A model generated the notes under the pieces. The model had not been told where the DNA came from. It made no database searches and saw nothing but the letters and a program-made list of their open reading frames with translations. Below are positions 30,886 to 41,861 of a DNA stretch of 64,000 nucleotides, in pieces. The stretch is taken from assembly GCA_964017065.1 (NCBI GenBank), contig OZ024787.1, positions 8,293,899-8,357,898 on the forward strand. Direction: 5' to 3'. Position 1 is the stretch's first letter, and every line of letters begins with the position of its first letter. Made by a program: the position numbers and the translations under genes. Source of the stretch: Haliclona indistincta. Its lineage: Eukaryota; Porifera; Demospongiae; Haplosclerida; Chalinidae.

Positions 30886-33800
30886 ATGGCGGAAGAGATC
30901 CCGGAAAACAGCGTTTGTTCCTCTTCTCCACAACAGAAGAATCCGATGGCCACGACAGCGAAACGTAACTGGAGACACGCTGTGAGAAGGACGAAGAGTA
31001 TTTCAGATCCTTGGGAGGAGTTCCACATAGAATCTATCCCAACGAGAAAGGCTCGGCGTCACATCTACGACCCCCGAAAGCGTGTGTGGTTGAAAGACAA
31101 AAACCACATTGTAGTGAAAATGCAGAGCGAGGTAGGAGGCACTAGGTGTGCATGTAATACCTATTGACATAGCTTTATTACTGTCTTCGTGCTTTCTGCA
31201 GCCATTCGCTCACGGTGCAATGAGAGAGTGCTTCAGAATGTTAGTCACATCTTGTTGCATGTACTTGAACCTTTCAGTAACATTTCCTTGTGTGTCTACT
31301 ATTCTATTGTTTCTGTAATTAACTGTCTGTCTCCTTTTTTCACAGGAAAAAGTTATCTCAATTCTCTCACCAGCCTGATTGGCAGAATGCATCCAACTAC
31401 GTTGCCAAGCGCTACATGAAGGAGCAGCCCAGGACGGTCTACAAACAGGACGTGCAGTTGCAAATGGATGCCAAGTTGTGGGGAGAGAAATACAGCTTGA
31501 GAAATCCACCCAAAAAGGTGCCATTTTCTACTTGTTCTCTATTTTGTGATCATAGCAATCTTTGGTTATGTAATTTGACCCCGTTGACCCTGCACTGAAC
31601 TGAACTGAACTGAACTTAGCATTGTGAATACATAATACTCAAATGTGTACACAAGCACAGCTGATTGGGATGGAGAAGCAGTCATAGGTCATGTTCTATT
31701 TGCCCATTACTATGCGCACTAGTTATGTCTTAGTGTGGTTGAGGCATACAGTAGTCTTTTTTGGTCCTGAAGTCTAAAATTACATAATTGGGGCGAGCCT
31801 GAGCGAGCCCCACATTGATGGTGATGTGCGTCCCACGTCGAGAGGAATGTTTGTATGTATGTATGTATCTGGCCGCATGGTGCGTTTGTCCTCCCTATGT
31901 TCCCGAGAAGTCACGTGCGCATACACATTGACCGCGCCCCATGATGTAATCCTCACGTGGCACGATTCAAAACAAGACACCGCATTAGAGACGCCTGGAT
32001 CGACTCTACAAGGTAAGAGTACTGCCAGGAAGCGACAACGAGCAGCTGAGTCACCTGATCACAGAGCTCTACGACTGGAGCGACAACGGGAATACAAGAG
32101 CAGAGGGCTTACTGTTGTGCATATGTAGAAAAATGGATTGTTCTTGAATTGCGCAGGACATAAATCAGCTCAGGCTCGCCCCCAGTATTTTATAAATGTA
32201 CTAGTAATAATTATTACCAGATGATGCTAGGTGGATAATATTATTACCTAGGTGGATTTCTTTCAAGCGTATCTTATCGAGTTTTTTGATGATGAGAACG
32301 AAGAAGAAACTGACGAGGAGGCAGAAGAGAATGATCGTCGTCAGCTGTACTGTGTGGAGCACTTTGTTGAAGGAGAGTACGTGAAGTATAATTCTAACTC
32401 AGGGTTTGTGTCAGACATGAAGAGACTGACTCCACAGGTAGGATTGTCACTTGGAGAGTGAGTGATACTTGTTTTGTCTACACAGGCATTCAGTCACTTC
32501 ACTTTCGAAAGCTCAGGACACCAACTGATAGTGGTGGATGTTCAGGGTAAGAATACCATTCACTTCTGTCATCATGATTTTAAATAATCTTAACCCCTTA
32601 CTCACTAGAGATGCATTTACATTAATTACAGTAACTGACAATAATTAAAGAATAGTCATGCTCAAAATATAATTGATGTCTGTCAGTAAAATATGTTTTT
32701 TCACCTCACTACACTCTGGTCTAATGCCCTAAGACCCTGTATTTAACGTAAATCCGTTCTATTGTATTTTCTTTGTCTATAGGTGTCGGAGACTTGTACA
32801 CTGATCCTCAGATCCACACAGCTGACCAGGTAGAATATGGAGAAGGAAACCTCGGCACAAGAGGAATGGCGCTGTTCTTCTCCTCTCACCTCTGTAACCC
32901 TCTGTGCAGCGCCCTCAAGCTTACCCAGTTCGATCTTAGTCAAGAAGAGATAGATCGTCTAAAAACTCAGAATTGGTCCTCCTCGTCAGCAACCTCTACT
33001 ACTAAATTTAGACACACAGCAGCTGTTAGTGTTGCTAGCAACTCACTCAAGCAGCCGCCATCTTGTGTTCAGCAAGTGGAGAGCACCGTTGAAGCATTTC
33101 AGCGAATTCAACTGGACTTACAGCTTTCTCCTCTCAAGAGTCCGTCCGTAGAGGACGTGCTGAGCTTTAATGACTTGGAGTCTCCATTGTTAGAACGTGC
33201 TGCTTCATTTGAAGAGCCTCTGAGTCAAGAGAAGGAGGCAGTCCACTACCAGGTCTTTTCCGCTAGTGTTGTTAGAGAAAAGAAAACAAACTCACCGCAG
33301 CAGTTTAAACAAAATGGAGTACTTTTGATATTAGGACAGGTATATTCCATGCTTACACATGTGCTTCACAACAGCCTATGTAATTCTTACAGGTTCACTT
33401 TGATTTGGCGTACTATCATTCTATTGGTCGATTCACCTCTGAGCCTGATATGGAGGGAGCCATGTTTCACTTAGTGAAGGCAGGGGACTGCCAGCTACCT
33501 CAGGCTCTCCGCCTATTGTTAGCTATATACCTTCAGAGACCTCACAATGAACTGGAGGAACTCAGTGTTACAGTTAGTCTTTACCTTTGTCTATTGCAAA
33601 TTATTGAATTGTGTGTGTACAATCGAATTTTTGGTCAATTTTTGGTTGTATTTGAGAGAGTTGTACTTCATGCACTGATTCAGTGTTTCTCACACTTTTT
33701 GAGTAGCTGTAAAGATAATGTATCATAATGACTAGAAGTAAATAACAGTGTGGAAATAATAATTGTGCGATTTTATAGCTAGATTGCATGCGTATGCTCA

Positions 33801-35036
33801 CATTTTGGTTATTTGCAGAGGAATTTACTTTTAGCGTCAAAGTGTAGATTATTTTCCCACAAACACTACCGTCCACACCAGGTACATGTATTTATAGTAG
33901 GTAAAAAATATTTTATTTTATTCATAAAAATAATATTTTTTGGTGGTATTACCTAACGCCATACACTTGCTTCAGTGACTTGCTTAATCAATTTTTAATG
34001 AAACAATTGTCGTAACTGTATAGTCATTATTTTCTTTTAATTTTCCTTTCTCGGTTGCTCATGTTTTTTATGTCTCCTCTTTAGTCTTCTATTGACAATG
34101 AGTGCAGGGGAAGAAGCTATCTTCTTCAAGCTGCTGAGGCTGGAGTGCGTACAGCAATGATAGAGGTGGCGAGAGAGTATGAGAAAGAAGGTTTTGTGAC
34201 CTCACCGGATAGCAATAAGTGAGCGACAAGAATAAAATGCAGGCAACATTCTCAATAATAACTTTACACTTTTATCTTACTTGTATCCTGTCACCAGTCC
34301 ATGCCAAAGCTGTATCGGTATACTAAGATTTCCCAAATAGATTACATGACATTGTGTACTTGAATGGGGAACAAACAGTGTTCTCCAGCCAATGGTTAAG
34401 TATAAGAAATAGCTGCCTGAAAATAGCCTTTTTTGTGACAGACTGGTGCTGCCGTCAACTTTTCTGTGGTATCAGTTACATGTAGTAGTGATACTGGTTT
34501 TCTGTAAAAACAGTTTTACCACCATTGAGCATGCTTTATCATCACGGAATAGAGGTGGCACCTATTGGTTTTGATACAGGAATAATTATGCACAGGAATG
34601 ACTCGTTTTGGCTACACAATGCAGTTGAAAACACCATTAATGTGTTGACCACTCCCTTGGGTTTGGTTGAATTAATACAATCATGTGCTAGTCACCGATA
34701 CAAAACATTAAACAGCTTTTGTGATTGTCTGTGTCCAGGTGTCCTGACTGGAAGCAAGCTGTGCGCTGGTACAAGGCAGCTCTGGACACGCATCTCAGCA
34801 AAGAAGAGGAGGACAATGCAGCACTCACTGATCCTGACTATCTCCTTCTCTCTCAGCTTGCTAGATTGCTTGCTGAAGGAGGTCAAGGGTTGGGACCTCC
34901 TGATCATCAGCAAGCTGGAGACTACTACCAGCAGGCAGCTGATGCAGCAATGGCCGCCATGAAAGGACGGCTAGCTACCCGCTACTACCAGCTGGCTGAG
35001 GAAGAATGGGGACAGCTTCCTGATGACCCTTCCTGA
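30886..35036 (+). CDS. EEF2K: Eukaryotic elongation factor 2 kinase
   Basis: Nine exons join in phase: 30886-31131, 31202-31239, 31346-31517, 32252-32437, 32486-32546, 32783-33339, 33393-33572, 34085-34218, 34739-35036, giving 623 aa (human 725). A calmodulin-binding segment WRHAVRRTKSISDPWEEF lies at about residues 29-46. The alpha-kinase domain has FAHGAMRECF, the ATP-site Lys in NYVAKRY (about 116), LQMDAKLWGE, YVKYNSNSGFV, GVGDLYTDPQIHT and the Gly-rich GEGNLGTRGMALFF (about 254-267). A shorter regulatory loop follows (about residues 290-390). The C-terminal half carries Sel1-like helical repeats ending AMKGRLATRYYQLAEEEW, the eEF2-docking end in the mammalian enzyme. It phosphorylates eEF2 and so slows translation elongation in response to Ca2+/calmodulin. 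The ATG 30886 is chosen over the in-frame GTG just upstream. Confidence 0.97.
31790..32182. mobile_element. 393-bp MITE in eEF2K intron 3
   Basis: Terminal inverted repeats GGGGCGAGCCTGAGC (31790-31804) and its exact complement (32168-32182) bound an element with no transposase. It lies between eEF2K exons 31346-31517 and 32252-32437. Confidence 0.8.
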
Positions 35037-35375
35037 CCGCTATAGACATTATAATAATTCTATTTAGTAATTATTGTGTATGTGCTCATCCTTGAGTCAC
35101 TTGGAAACTATTTTGTGACTAAGAATGCAGCTATACCAATAACAAACTTATGAATATTAAAACATCATTTTTTCAATAAAAGATCAATAGAAGCACCCGC
35201 ATGTTCGAATTTTGCATGATCACAGAGTCAAAAGGTTATGTAGGCTTCTAGTGTAATGATAATCATGCTTGGCTACTAACAGCATCATTCTTCTTCTGGT
35301 GCTCGGTATCACACAGTCCTTCTAGCAATGAAGTTTACAAACTTATTCTAAAGAAGAACGGTTGTCAATATACTG
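35037..35375. other. eEF2K 3' flank
   Basis: AT-rich 3' UTR and spacer. A short piece at about 35275-35325 (ctactaacagcatcattcttcttctggtgctcggtatc) resembles signal-peptide coding of the membrane-protein family and marks the start of the decayed array. Confidence 0.5.
35175..35180 (+). terminator. AATAAA poly(A) signal for eEF2K
   Basis: AATAAA lies 139 bp after the eEF2K stop codon. Confidence 0.6.
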
Positions 35376-36790
35376 GTATGGACGGTAATGTTCCATATTT
35401 TATCACTACAACTAACAGGAGTAGCTGTGCTGTTTCTACTTCTTGCTGTTCCCTACACACTTGCTCTACTTTTTATGCCTCGGTGTGGGCGGGGCCACGA
35501 TGCATACAGTAATCGTGGTGTCAGTCATTCTGTCATTCATTCATTCAGTCAGTCTGTCGCAACGATTTCTCGTAGCTCGCGGAAAACTAATCGCTGAAAC
35601 GGGTAGAAATCGATACTTGCTCGGATTTGAATTTTCAGAAGTTTGATTTTAAAGCTTAGTGCGTAAGTTACCGCGTGAATTGCTCACGGCTGGTTCAGTT
35701 TTGTAGCGCACGCTGAAAGTTAAGCTCTGAAAATAGCAATGCAAGTAGTACACGGTATTGTCTCGCTCTAGAACATGTGAAAACTTTATACGAAGCTTTG
35801 TTCGTGAGTTATGGCGCAATTTGCTCACCGGCTCGCGATCGAGCTGTTGCTGGCGATCTTGAAAGGCAAAGCTATCCATAGGTGACTACCTAGAAGCTTA
35901 TAGGTTAGAATTTCACTACAGGATAGCAGCACAGGTCCAGAGAAATTGTGTGAGCAAGCTATGGAAGCTATCTAGTATGCATGGGCTGTACTGAACATTG
36001 TAGACACGCCCAGTTGAATTGTGGTCAGCACTGATTGGCTTCTGATTGCATAACTATATATTGCTGTACAGAAGGCTGCAGTTTATTGTGTATGTTTTTA
36101 TAAGTTGTCAGCCACTAACATAGTGTTCAACTAGCAACAGCAGACTTTCATTACTGCTTGTGTATTTCAGTTCAGCGTATTTAGTCAGACAGGCATGTAT
36201 GCATAACATTCCACCGAGGCATAAGCACCTTCGGTGCCTAGTTGGTTCTGTGATTGAGAAATACGTCACAAGAAATATAGGTACTTTATTGATCAGTGGA
36301 ACATGTTCAAGCCTTTTGTTGATGCCTACCATGCATAGAACTTACAAGGACAACTGTCTGTTGCTGTCGGTGGTCTATTGCTCCTGGTTCGTATGTCATT
36401 TACATTAGTATCTCTTCATATGCTTTGTACATGTATTTACTTTGATCTTCGTAACTACATGTTTTTGTCTCTGAAGATCATTTTGGAGGGAGTTAAATTT
36501 TCTTGAAATGGTTTTCTTATTTAAATCATAGTTTACTGTCTGCTCTTGCTGAGTGTATCAAATTAAATGCGGTTAGTCACTATCATCAGTGAGAATGTTC
36601 ACTCAGTGCAATTCTGCTGTTCCACTTTTTTTGCGCTTTTTCGCAAAAATTTAAAAGAAATTCAATTATCATGCATGTGATAAATCTGTAAGGCTTTTGA
36701 AAGATGAAAGTAACATGGTTGAGCAACTTGTCTACCAATTATCTCTGAGGTTTGTCTTATGAGGAAATCTCTGATCTATGGTTGACAAAC
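35376..36790 (+). pseudogene. Decayed C-terminal fragment of the beta-helix/multi-TM family, split by an insertion
   Basis: 35376-35474 matches the family codons from MDGNVPYLS to FLLLAVPYTLALLF. After about 760 bp of unrelated sequence, 36236-36790 resumes with the EKY, KPFVDAY, YKDNC, LLLLVRMSF and tail regions. Many indels and stops are present. The family reading frame cannot be followed, so the fragment is non-functional. Confidence 0.85.
35478..36235. mobile_element. Insertion of about 760 bp in the decayed family copy
   Basis: This is the foreign segment between two halves of one pseudogene. It begins near GGTGTGGGCGGGGCC and ends near CACCTTCGGTGCC. No transposase frame or convincing terminal repeat was found; the ends are inferred from where family similarity stops. 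Confidence 0.5.
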
Positions 36791-37197
36791 AAGATATTTA
36801 CTTTACTATTCATGCTTTACGATGTGTTATACTGAAAGTCTCAGCTCATTTTATAGTTATTTTTCATGGAAAAAGCTTCATGTGAAGCAGCTTCATTTTC
36901 GAATATGCTGGTTTGCACAAGGCTTTATTACTAGCTTTTAGGTTATAATAACAGTATATACTCCTGATCTTTGCTGGTTTAGTGGCATAGTGGCTACTAT
37001 GAATGGTCAAGAGATGGCTTAGGGGATTTTGGTCCCTATTTACATTAAGAATATTCACAATAATTGTTTGTACAAATGAGTTGTAGAGTTGTTGACAACT
37101 CACTCAACACACAAAACATGCATGATTGACAAATTCACATCATGCATTAATATAATGTAATTCTGCATACATGCATATGCATGGTCAACAAACATGG
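36791..37197. other. Spacer between decayed family copies
   Basis: AT-rich; no gene was recognised. It probably contains old 3' flank of the preceding pseudogene. Confidence 0.4.
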
Positions 37198-37496
37198 CTA
37201 CTAACAGCATCATTCTTCTTCTGGTGCTCAGTATCTGCTGCAGTATGTCAAAAATAATGAGTATCATAAGCAGTTAGTCACTATCATCAGTGTGAGTTTT
37301 GCTCTTGCTTTGTTGTGTGGAATTCTGTTTTTCTTCATTTTCGCCCCACCAAAGCAGTGAATATGTTAGCCTACAATAAATTTGGCCATTTTTCAAGTGA
37401 AGAGTCTTCTTGAAGATGAAGGTAGCATGGTTGAGCAACTAATTGAACCAATTACATCTGAGGTGTACCTTAGGAGAGAATCTCTCAAAGAATAAT
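37198..37496 (+). pseudogene. Internally deleted family copy (start fused to tail)
   Basis: Signal-peptide codons (atggctactaacagcatc...) run within about 40 bp into codons for the last membrane segment (CAGTATGTCAAAAATAATGAG), skipping roughly 3.2 kb. The last segment and the LRRESL tail end are still recognisable. It is a deletion derivative of the array. Confidence 0.88.
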
Positions 37497-37963
37497 AGAT
37501 CTGTAACGAAATATAACAGAATTTTTAAATAGTTAGTTTGGTCTGTGTACTAATCAGTTTTGTTTACATTTTACAATTGTAACTGTGCTTTTTCATTCAC
37601 AATGGATACAACAAGCTAAGATACTGCATGGGTGGGTTGGTGACTGACACTAAGATCTTGCAATTGTAGCATGCATGCATTTATGGGCTATAGGTGCTGT
37701 ATCTGCTGATAACACTATACCAGTTTGAATGATTTGCAGTGTGTTGGGAAGTTTGGGAAACTTGATTGTATTTCTTACCTGTTGATGTAAAACATGAATA
37801 CTTTGCCTTCACTTTCATTTCACTATAGTTACCTTTTATAACAACAATGTTTGCAGTTTGTTATATTGTTCTATTGAAAATTACACAGAGATTTTTGGAT
37901 TTTCATGCTCAAAGAAAGCAAAGCTGCATGGTGTTTCAACTTGCAATGCAGTCTTATTGTAAA
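37497..37963. other. 5' flank of the intact array gene
   Basis: Contains the 5' sequence class ATGTTTGCAGTTTGTTATAT (37847 on), which is shared with the third array copy (45619 on). It is open in frame upstream of the preferred start but lacks signal-peptide character, so it is read as 5' UTR/promoter. Confidence 0.5.
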
Positions 37964-40900
37964 ATGCCTACTAACAGCATCATCATTCTTCTTCTGGTGC
38001 TCAGCATATCATGTCTATGCTCAACAAGAGATGTCTACATTCAGCCGTCTGAAGGTGAGCACTGTCCTGGTACTCCTTGTTACAACATCACCGCTTTTGG
38101 AAAGATGGCTGACAGCTTCTCCAACTCTTCTGGCTTGGTTGTTCATTTCTTGGAGGGAACTCACTTGTTGGATCTTCAGGAACTCGTGTTGTTCACAAAC
38201 TTGTCTAATGCTGTGTTTGAAGGTGATGGTAGAATGGAGCAGGGCTTTCATGAGACTGTCTGGCAGTCTACAGTGGTCATCAAGTGTACTGAACACTCCA
38301 GTACTGGTATCGCTTTTGTTAATAGCTCCAACATCACCTTCAGGTACATCACCATCACTAACTGTGGGGCTGACATGACAAGTTTTTGTCAAACGAATTT
38401 TTTCTGTAATGGCAGCCTTGGCTATTTCAAAACTGGCCATGATATTGTAATTGATCATGTTTCTATTCAGAATGGGACAGGTACTGGTCTTTTGGTTGAT
38501 ACAGGTGGAGTTGATCTGATAATCACCGAGTCTTCATTTGCACAAAACTACGTCTCTGGTGACTTTGATGGAGGTAACATTGCTATCTTGTATGCTGACC
38601 CAGTTAGTTGTGATCCTCTAAGGTATGTGCACAACGTGGTCATTTCAAACACAAATGCATCATTTGCAAGTGGCAAGTCTAGTGAAGGTATAGTAATCTA
38701 TGTAATTCAAAGATCTTATACAGTGGAAATTTTACTTGATTCGGTTACATTGTATCGCAATAAAGGATTTGGTAATATTTACATTGTTGCTGCAGAACAT
38801 GATGCACCCACTTACAATTTCACAATCAACAATTCAATTAGTTCAGGTGCATATGGTTATGCTTTGGCAACCACCTCTTTTCAAACTCAATACAAGCAAT
38901 GTTCAACTGGTCAAAATGCTTCACATTCTTCCATCATTGCTATCATCAATAGTCAGTTCAATTATAACAACAATACCAATGCAGTTGTGTCTATTAATGC
39001 TATTGGTGTTCTATTTACGAAGAGAATAATAGTGCAGACGGCTGAAATGTGCCACAATATTGGGTATGTCTTAGATTTAAAACATTATTCATATCAGTAT
39101 CAAACTCAATTTTTTGCTACACTTCAAAATTTTATTGCCAACAACAACTCTTGGCCAAATCATGGCAAAGGACTAAGAACAGTCATATATGCACTTTTCG
39201 TCACTAATCTTGTGCTGAACAATGTGAGCGTTACCAACAACAATATGACTGGATTGGCTGCATTCAACACTGCAGTAGTAGTGAATGGTACATCATTGTT
39301 CTACAATAACACTGGTATTAATGGAGGTGGACTGGCAATGTATGCAAACTCTTTTCTTGTGTTTTATAAACATTCAATTCTTAATTTCGCCTACAACCAT
39401 GCTAAACAAACAGGTGGAGCCATTTTTGTTGATGCTGTGCCGGAGTACAATTCTTGCTTTTTCCAATACTCTGATAACGTTCATCCTCGATCAGTGAAAG
39501 TAATTATAACAGAAAGCAAAGCAGATATAGCAGGTACTGTTCTGTATGGAGGAGACATTACTAATTGCCATCTATTTCGCTCAAACGTAAAAGTTGGAAA
39601 TGAAAGCTTTTATAAAACATTTAACTATTCAACACAGACTGGACCCTCAGTAATATCATCAGAACCTACTGATGTCTGCTTCTGTGATGACAGCAACACA
39701 ATAAACTGCTCTCAGACACAACTAACAATGACAGCCTATCCAGGAGAGGAGATAAGTATCTCTATTGTCACTGTAGGGCAACTAAATGGAGTTGCTCCAG
39801 GTACACTTCGAATACGACCACTTGACGATACAGATGTATCTACTGACATGAAGCTATACCACACATGTACTTTGAGCTGTACAGGCATTGCATTCAAACC
39901 AGTACATCAAGCATATGCACTGAATGTGTTTAATGCTGAATCATTTAAGTTATTGAACTTATCATATCTTAGCTGTCCACTTGGATTCGAAATATCAAAC
40001 AAAACCAAGTCTTGTGATTGTGAAGAGATAAGACATCATATGAGATCTACTTCCATCACATGTGATGTTACCACTAACACAATAACTCGACAAGGCGATA
40101 TCTGGATTGGTAATATCAGTGATTGTGTGATACATTCAAACTGTCCATTCGACTACTGCAACACAGCACAGGTCAGCTTCTCTCTCACTGATCCTGATCC
40201 CCAGTGTGCTCTCAACAGGACTGGAATATTGTGTGGGAAGTGTCAGGATGGGCTCAGCCTTGCTCTGGGATCTAACAACTGTATTCAATGTCCTCAATTC
40301 TCGTACCTTGCTCTGATCATTCCCTTTGCTGCTGCTGGGTTTGGTTTGGTAGCTCTTCTGATGGTTTTGAACTTGACAGTCTCCATTGGTACCATCAATG
40401 GGCTCATATTCTATGCCAATATTGTCAAGATAAGTGAGAGCACTGGTATCTTCTTTCCTAATGGTCCTATTCCAGTACTGAGTCAGTTCATTGCTTGGCT
40501 CAATCTTGACCTCGGTATAGAAACATGCTTTTACCCTGGCATGACAGCCTATGCCAAAATGTGGCTGCAGTTTGTGTTCCCTCTCTACATATGGTTCATC
40601 ATAGCCACCATCATAGTCCTGTGTCGCTACTCCACATGGCTGTCCAACAAGATTGGAGGCAATGTAGTGCAGGTACTTTCTACTCTCATCTTGCTCTCAT
40701 TTACAAAGATCTTTCGCACAGTAATCCTTGTAATAAAGTTTACTAGCTTATCTTGTGCCAATAACATTGTCAATACATATGTATGGTATATGGACGGTAA
40801 TGTTCGATATTTATCGCAATGGCATGCGGTACTGTTTACAGCAGCTGGGATATTTGTACTTCTTGCTATTCCCTACACAGTTGCCTTACTTTGTGATGCT

Positions 40901-41497
40901 TTGATCGAAAAATATCTCACTAGGAGTTTGTTATTTGTTAGACAGTGGATCAAGTTCAAGCCTTTTGTTGATGCCTATCATGGACCTTACAAGGATAACT
41001 GTAGGTTTTGGACTGGTCTATTGCTCCTGGTTCGTATGTCATTCACGCTAGTATCTCTTCTATTGGATATGCTTGGTACCCTGATCTTCATAACAACAAG
41101 CACGATTATGCTTTTGTCTCTCGTTGTCACTTTAAATGGGGTTTATCGGAAAAAGTATCTAAATACTTTGGAATGCTTCTCTTATTTTAATCTTGTTTTA
41201 CTGTCTGCTCTTGCTGCTGTGTATCAGAATAATGAGGATTCAAAACAAGTCATCAGTATTATCAGTGTGAGTGTTGCTCTTGCTTATTTCTGTGGAATTC
41301 TGTTGTTCCACATTTTTCTTCATTTTTGTCGTACTGAAGAATTCAAGAAGATAGCCCTCAAGAAATTTAGTTATCATTCAAGAAGTGAATCTTCATGGCT
41401 TTTAGATGATAAAGGTAGCATGATCAAGCAACTTGTTGAACCTACTGAGTCCGAAGTGTGCCTTAGAAGAGAATCTCTGATTTGTTCTCAAAATTGA
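37964..41497 (+). CDS. Beta-helix ectodomain, multi-pass membrane protein of unknown function (intact array member, A-type)
   Basis: Single exon, 1177 aa from the ATG that begins MPTNSIIILLLVLSIS, a signal peptide; an in-frame ATG at 37847 would add 39 residues. The ectodomain (about 25-720) has short repeated SSNITFRYITITNCG / HDIVIDHVSIQNGTGTGLLV units typical of right-handed parallel beta-helices, with many N-x-S/T sites. A Cys-rich module (about 727-775) contains CPFDYC, NRTGILCGKCQDGLSL and CIQCPQ. About 8-9 membrane segments follow (780-1120), with VDAYHGPYKDNCRFWTG in one loop. The cytoplasmic tail ends VEPTESEVCLRRESLICSQN; RRES fits a basophilic (PKA-like) kinase site. Function is unknown. 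The architecture suggests a surface receptor or adhesion protein. It lacks introns, unlike all genes to its left. Confidence 0.9.
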   Translation: MPTNSIIILLLVLSISCLCSTRDVYIQPSEGEHCPGTPCYNITAFGKMADSFSNSSGLVVHFLEGTHLLDLQELVLFTNLSNAVFEGDGRMEQGFHETVWQSTVVIKCTEHSSTGIAFVNSSNITFRYITITNCGADMTSFCQTNFFCNGSLGYFKTGHDIVIDHVSIQNGTGTGLLVDTGGVDLIITESSFAQNYVSGDFDGGNIAILYADPVSCDPLRYVHNVVISNTNASFASGKSSEGIVIYVIQRSYTVEILLDSVTLYRNKGFGNIYIVAAEHDAPTYNFTINNSISSGAYGYALATTSFQTQYKQCSTGQNASHSSIIAIINSQFNYNNNTNAVVSINAIGVLFTKRIIVQTAEMCHNIGYVLDLKHYSYQYQTQFFATLQNFIANNNSWPNHGKGLRTVIYALFVTNLVLNNVSVTNNNMTGLAAFNTAVVVNGTSLFYNNTGINGGGLAMYANSFLVFYKHSILNFAYNHAKQTGGAIFVDAVPEYNSCFFQYSDNVHPRSVKVIITESKADIAGTVLYGGDITNCHLFRSNVKVGNESFYKTFNYSTQTGPSVISSEPTDVCFCDDSNTINCSQTQLTMTAYPGEEISISIVTVGQLNGVAPGTLRIRPLDDTDVSTDMKLYHTCTLSCTGIAFKPVHQAYALNVFNAESFKLLNLSYLSCPLGFEISNKTKSCDCEEIRHHMRSTSITCDVTTNTITRQGDIWIGNISDCVIHSNCPFDYCNTAQVSFSLTDPDPQCALNRTGILCGKCQDGLSLALGSNNCIQCPQFSYLALIIPFAAAGFGLVALLMVLNLTVSIGTINGLIFYANIVKISESTGIFFPNGPIPVLSQFIAWLNLDLGIETCFYPGMTAYAKMWLQFVFPLYIWFIIATIIVLCRYSTWLSNKIGGNVVQVLSTLILLSFTKIFRTVILVIKFTSLSCANNIVNTYVWYMDGNVRYLSQWHAVLFTAAGIFVLLAIPYTVALLCDALIEKYLTRSLLFVRQWIKFKPFVDAYHGPYKDNCRFWTGLLLLVRMSFTLVSLLLDMLGTLIFITTSTIMLLSLVVTLNGVYRKKYLNTLECFSYFNLVLLSALAAVYQNNEDSKQVISIISVSVALAYFCGILLFHIFLHFCRTEEFKKIALKKFSYHSRSESSWLLDDKGSMIKQLVEPTESEVCLRRESLICSQN

Positions 41498-41861
41498 CTT
41501 TAACGTTAACTAATATAATTTGTACATAGCACTTTGACTACATTTATGCATGTAGTTGCTTTTTGCCTATTTTAGCAACTCTTCATGATTGCTAAAATTT
41601 TAATCAAATTGAGTCATTGAAACAATTTCAGTGTGATCACCTGTGTTCTCTAACTATTGGAAACTTTTTAGGTTGTTCCTTCCCTATTATATCCATTTCT
41701 TTAGTGACAGCTATTCACTTAGTGTATACAATCATTTATAAATTACAGTGTTTGTAATATCTGTGTATAGTGCTCTAAAGAATAAGATTATCAACACAAA
41801 AATGTTTATCCCATAATGCCAAATGTTGAACAGTTTTGCTCTAAGCTAACAGTTAACCAAC
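41498..41861. other. Spacer with repeated 3' flank
   Basis: The AACTTTAACGTTAACTAA...ACTACATTTATGCATGTAGT 3' flank is shared by several array copies. It is followed by the B-type 5' flank ending GTTTTGCTCTAAGCTAACAG just before the next ATG. Confidence 0.6.
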
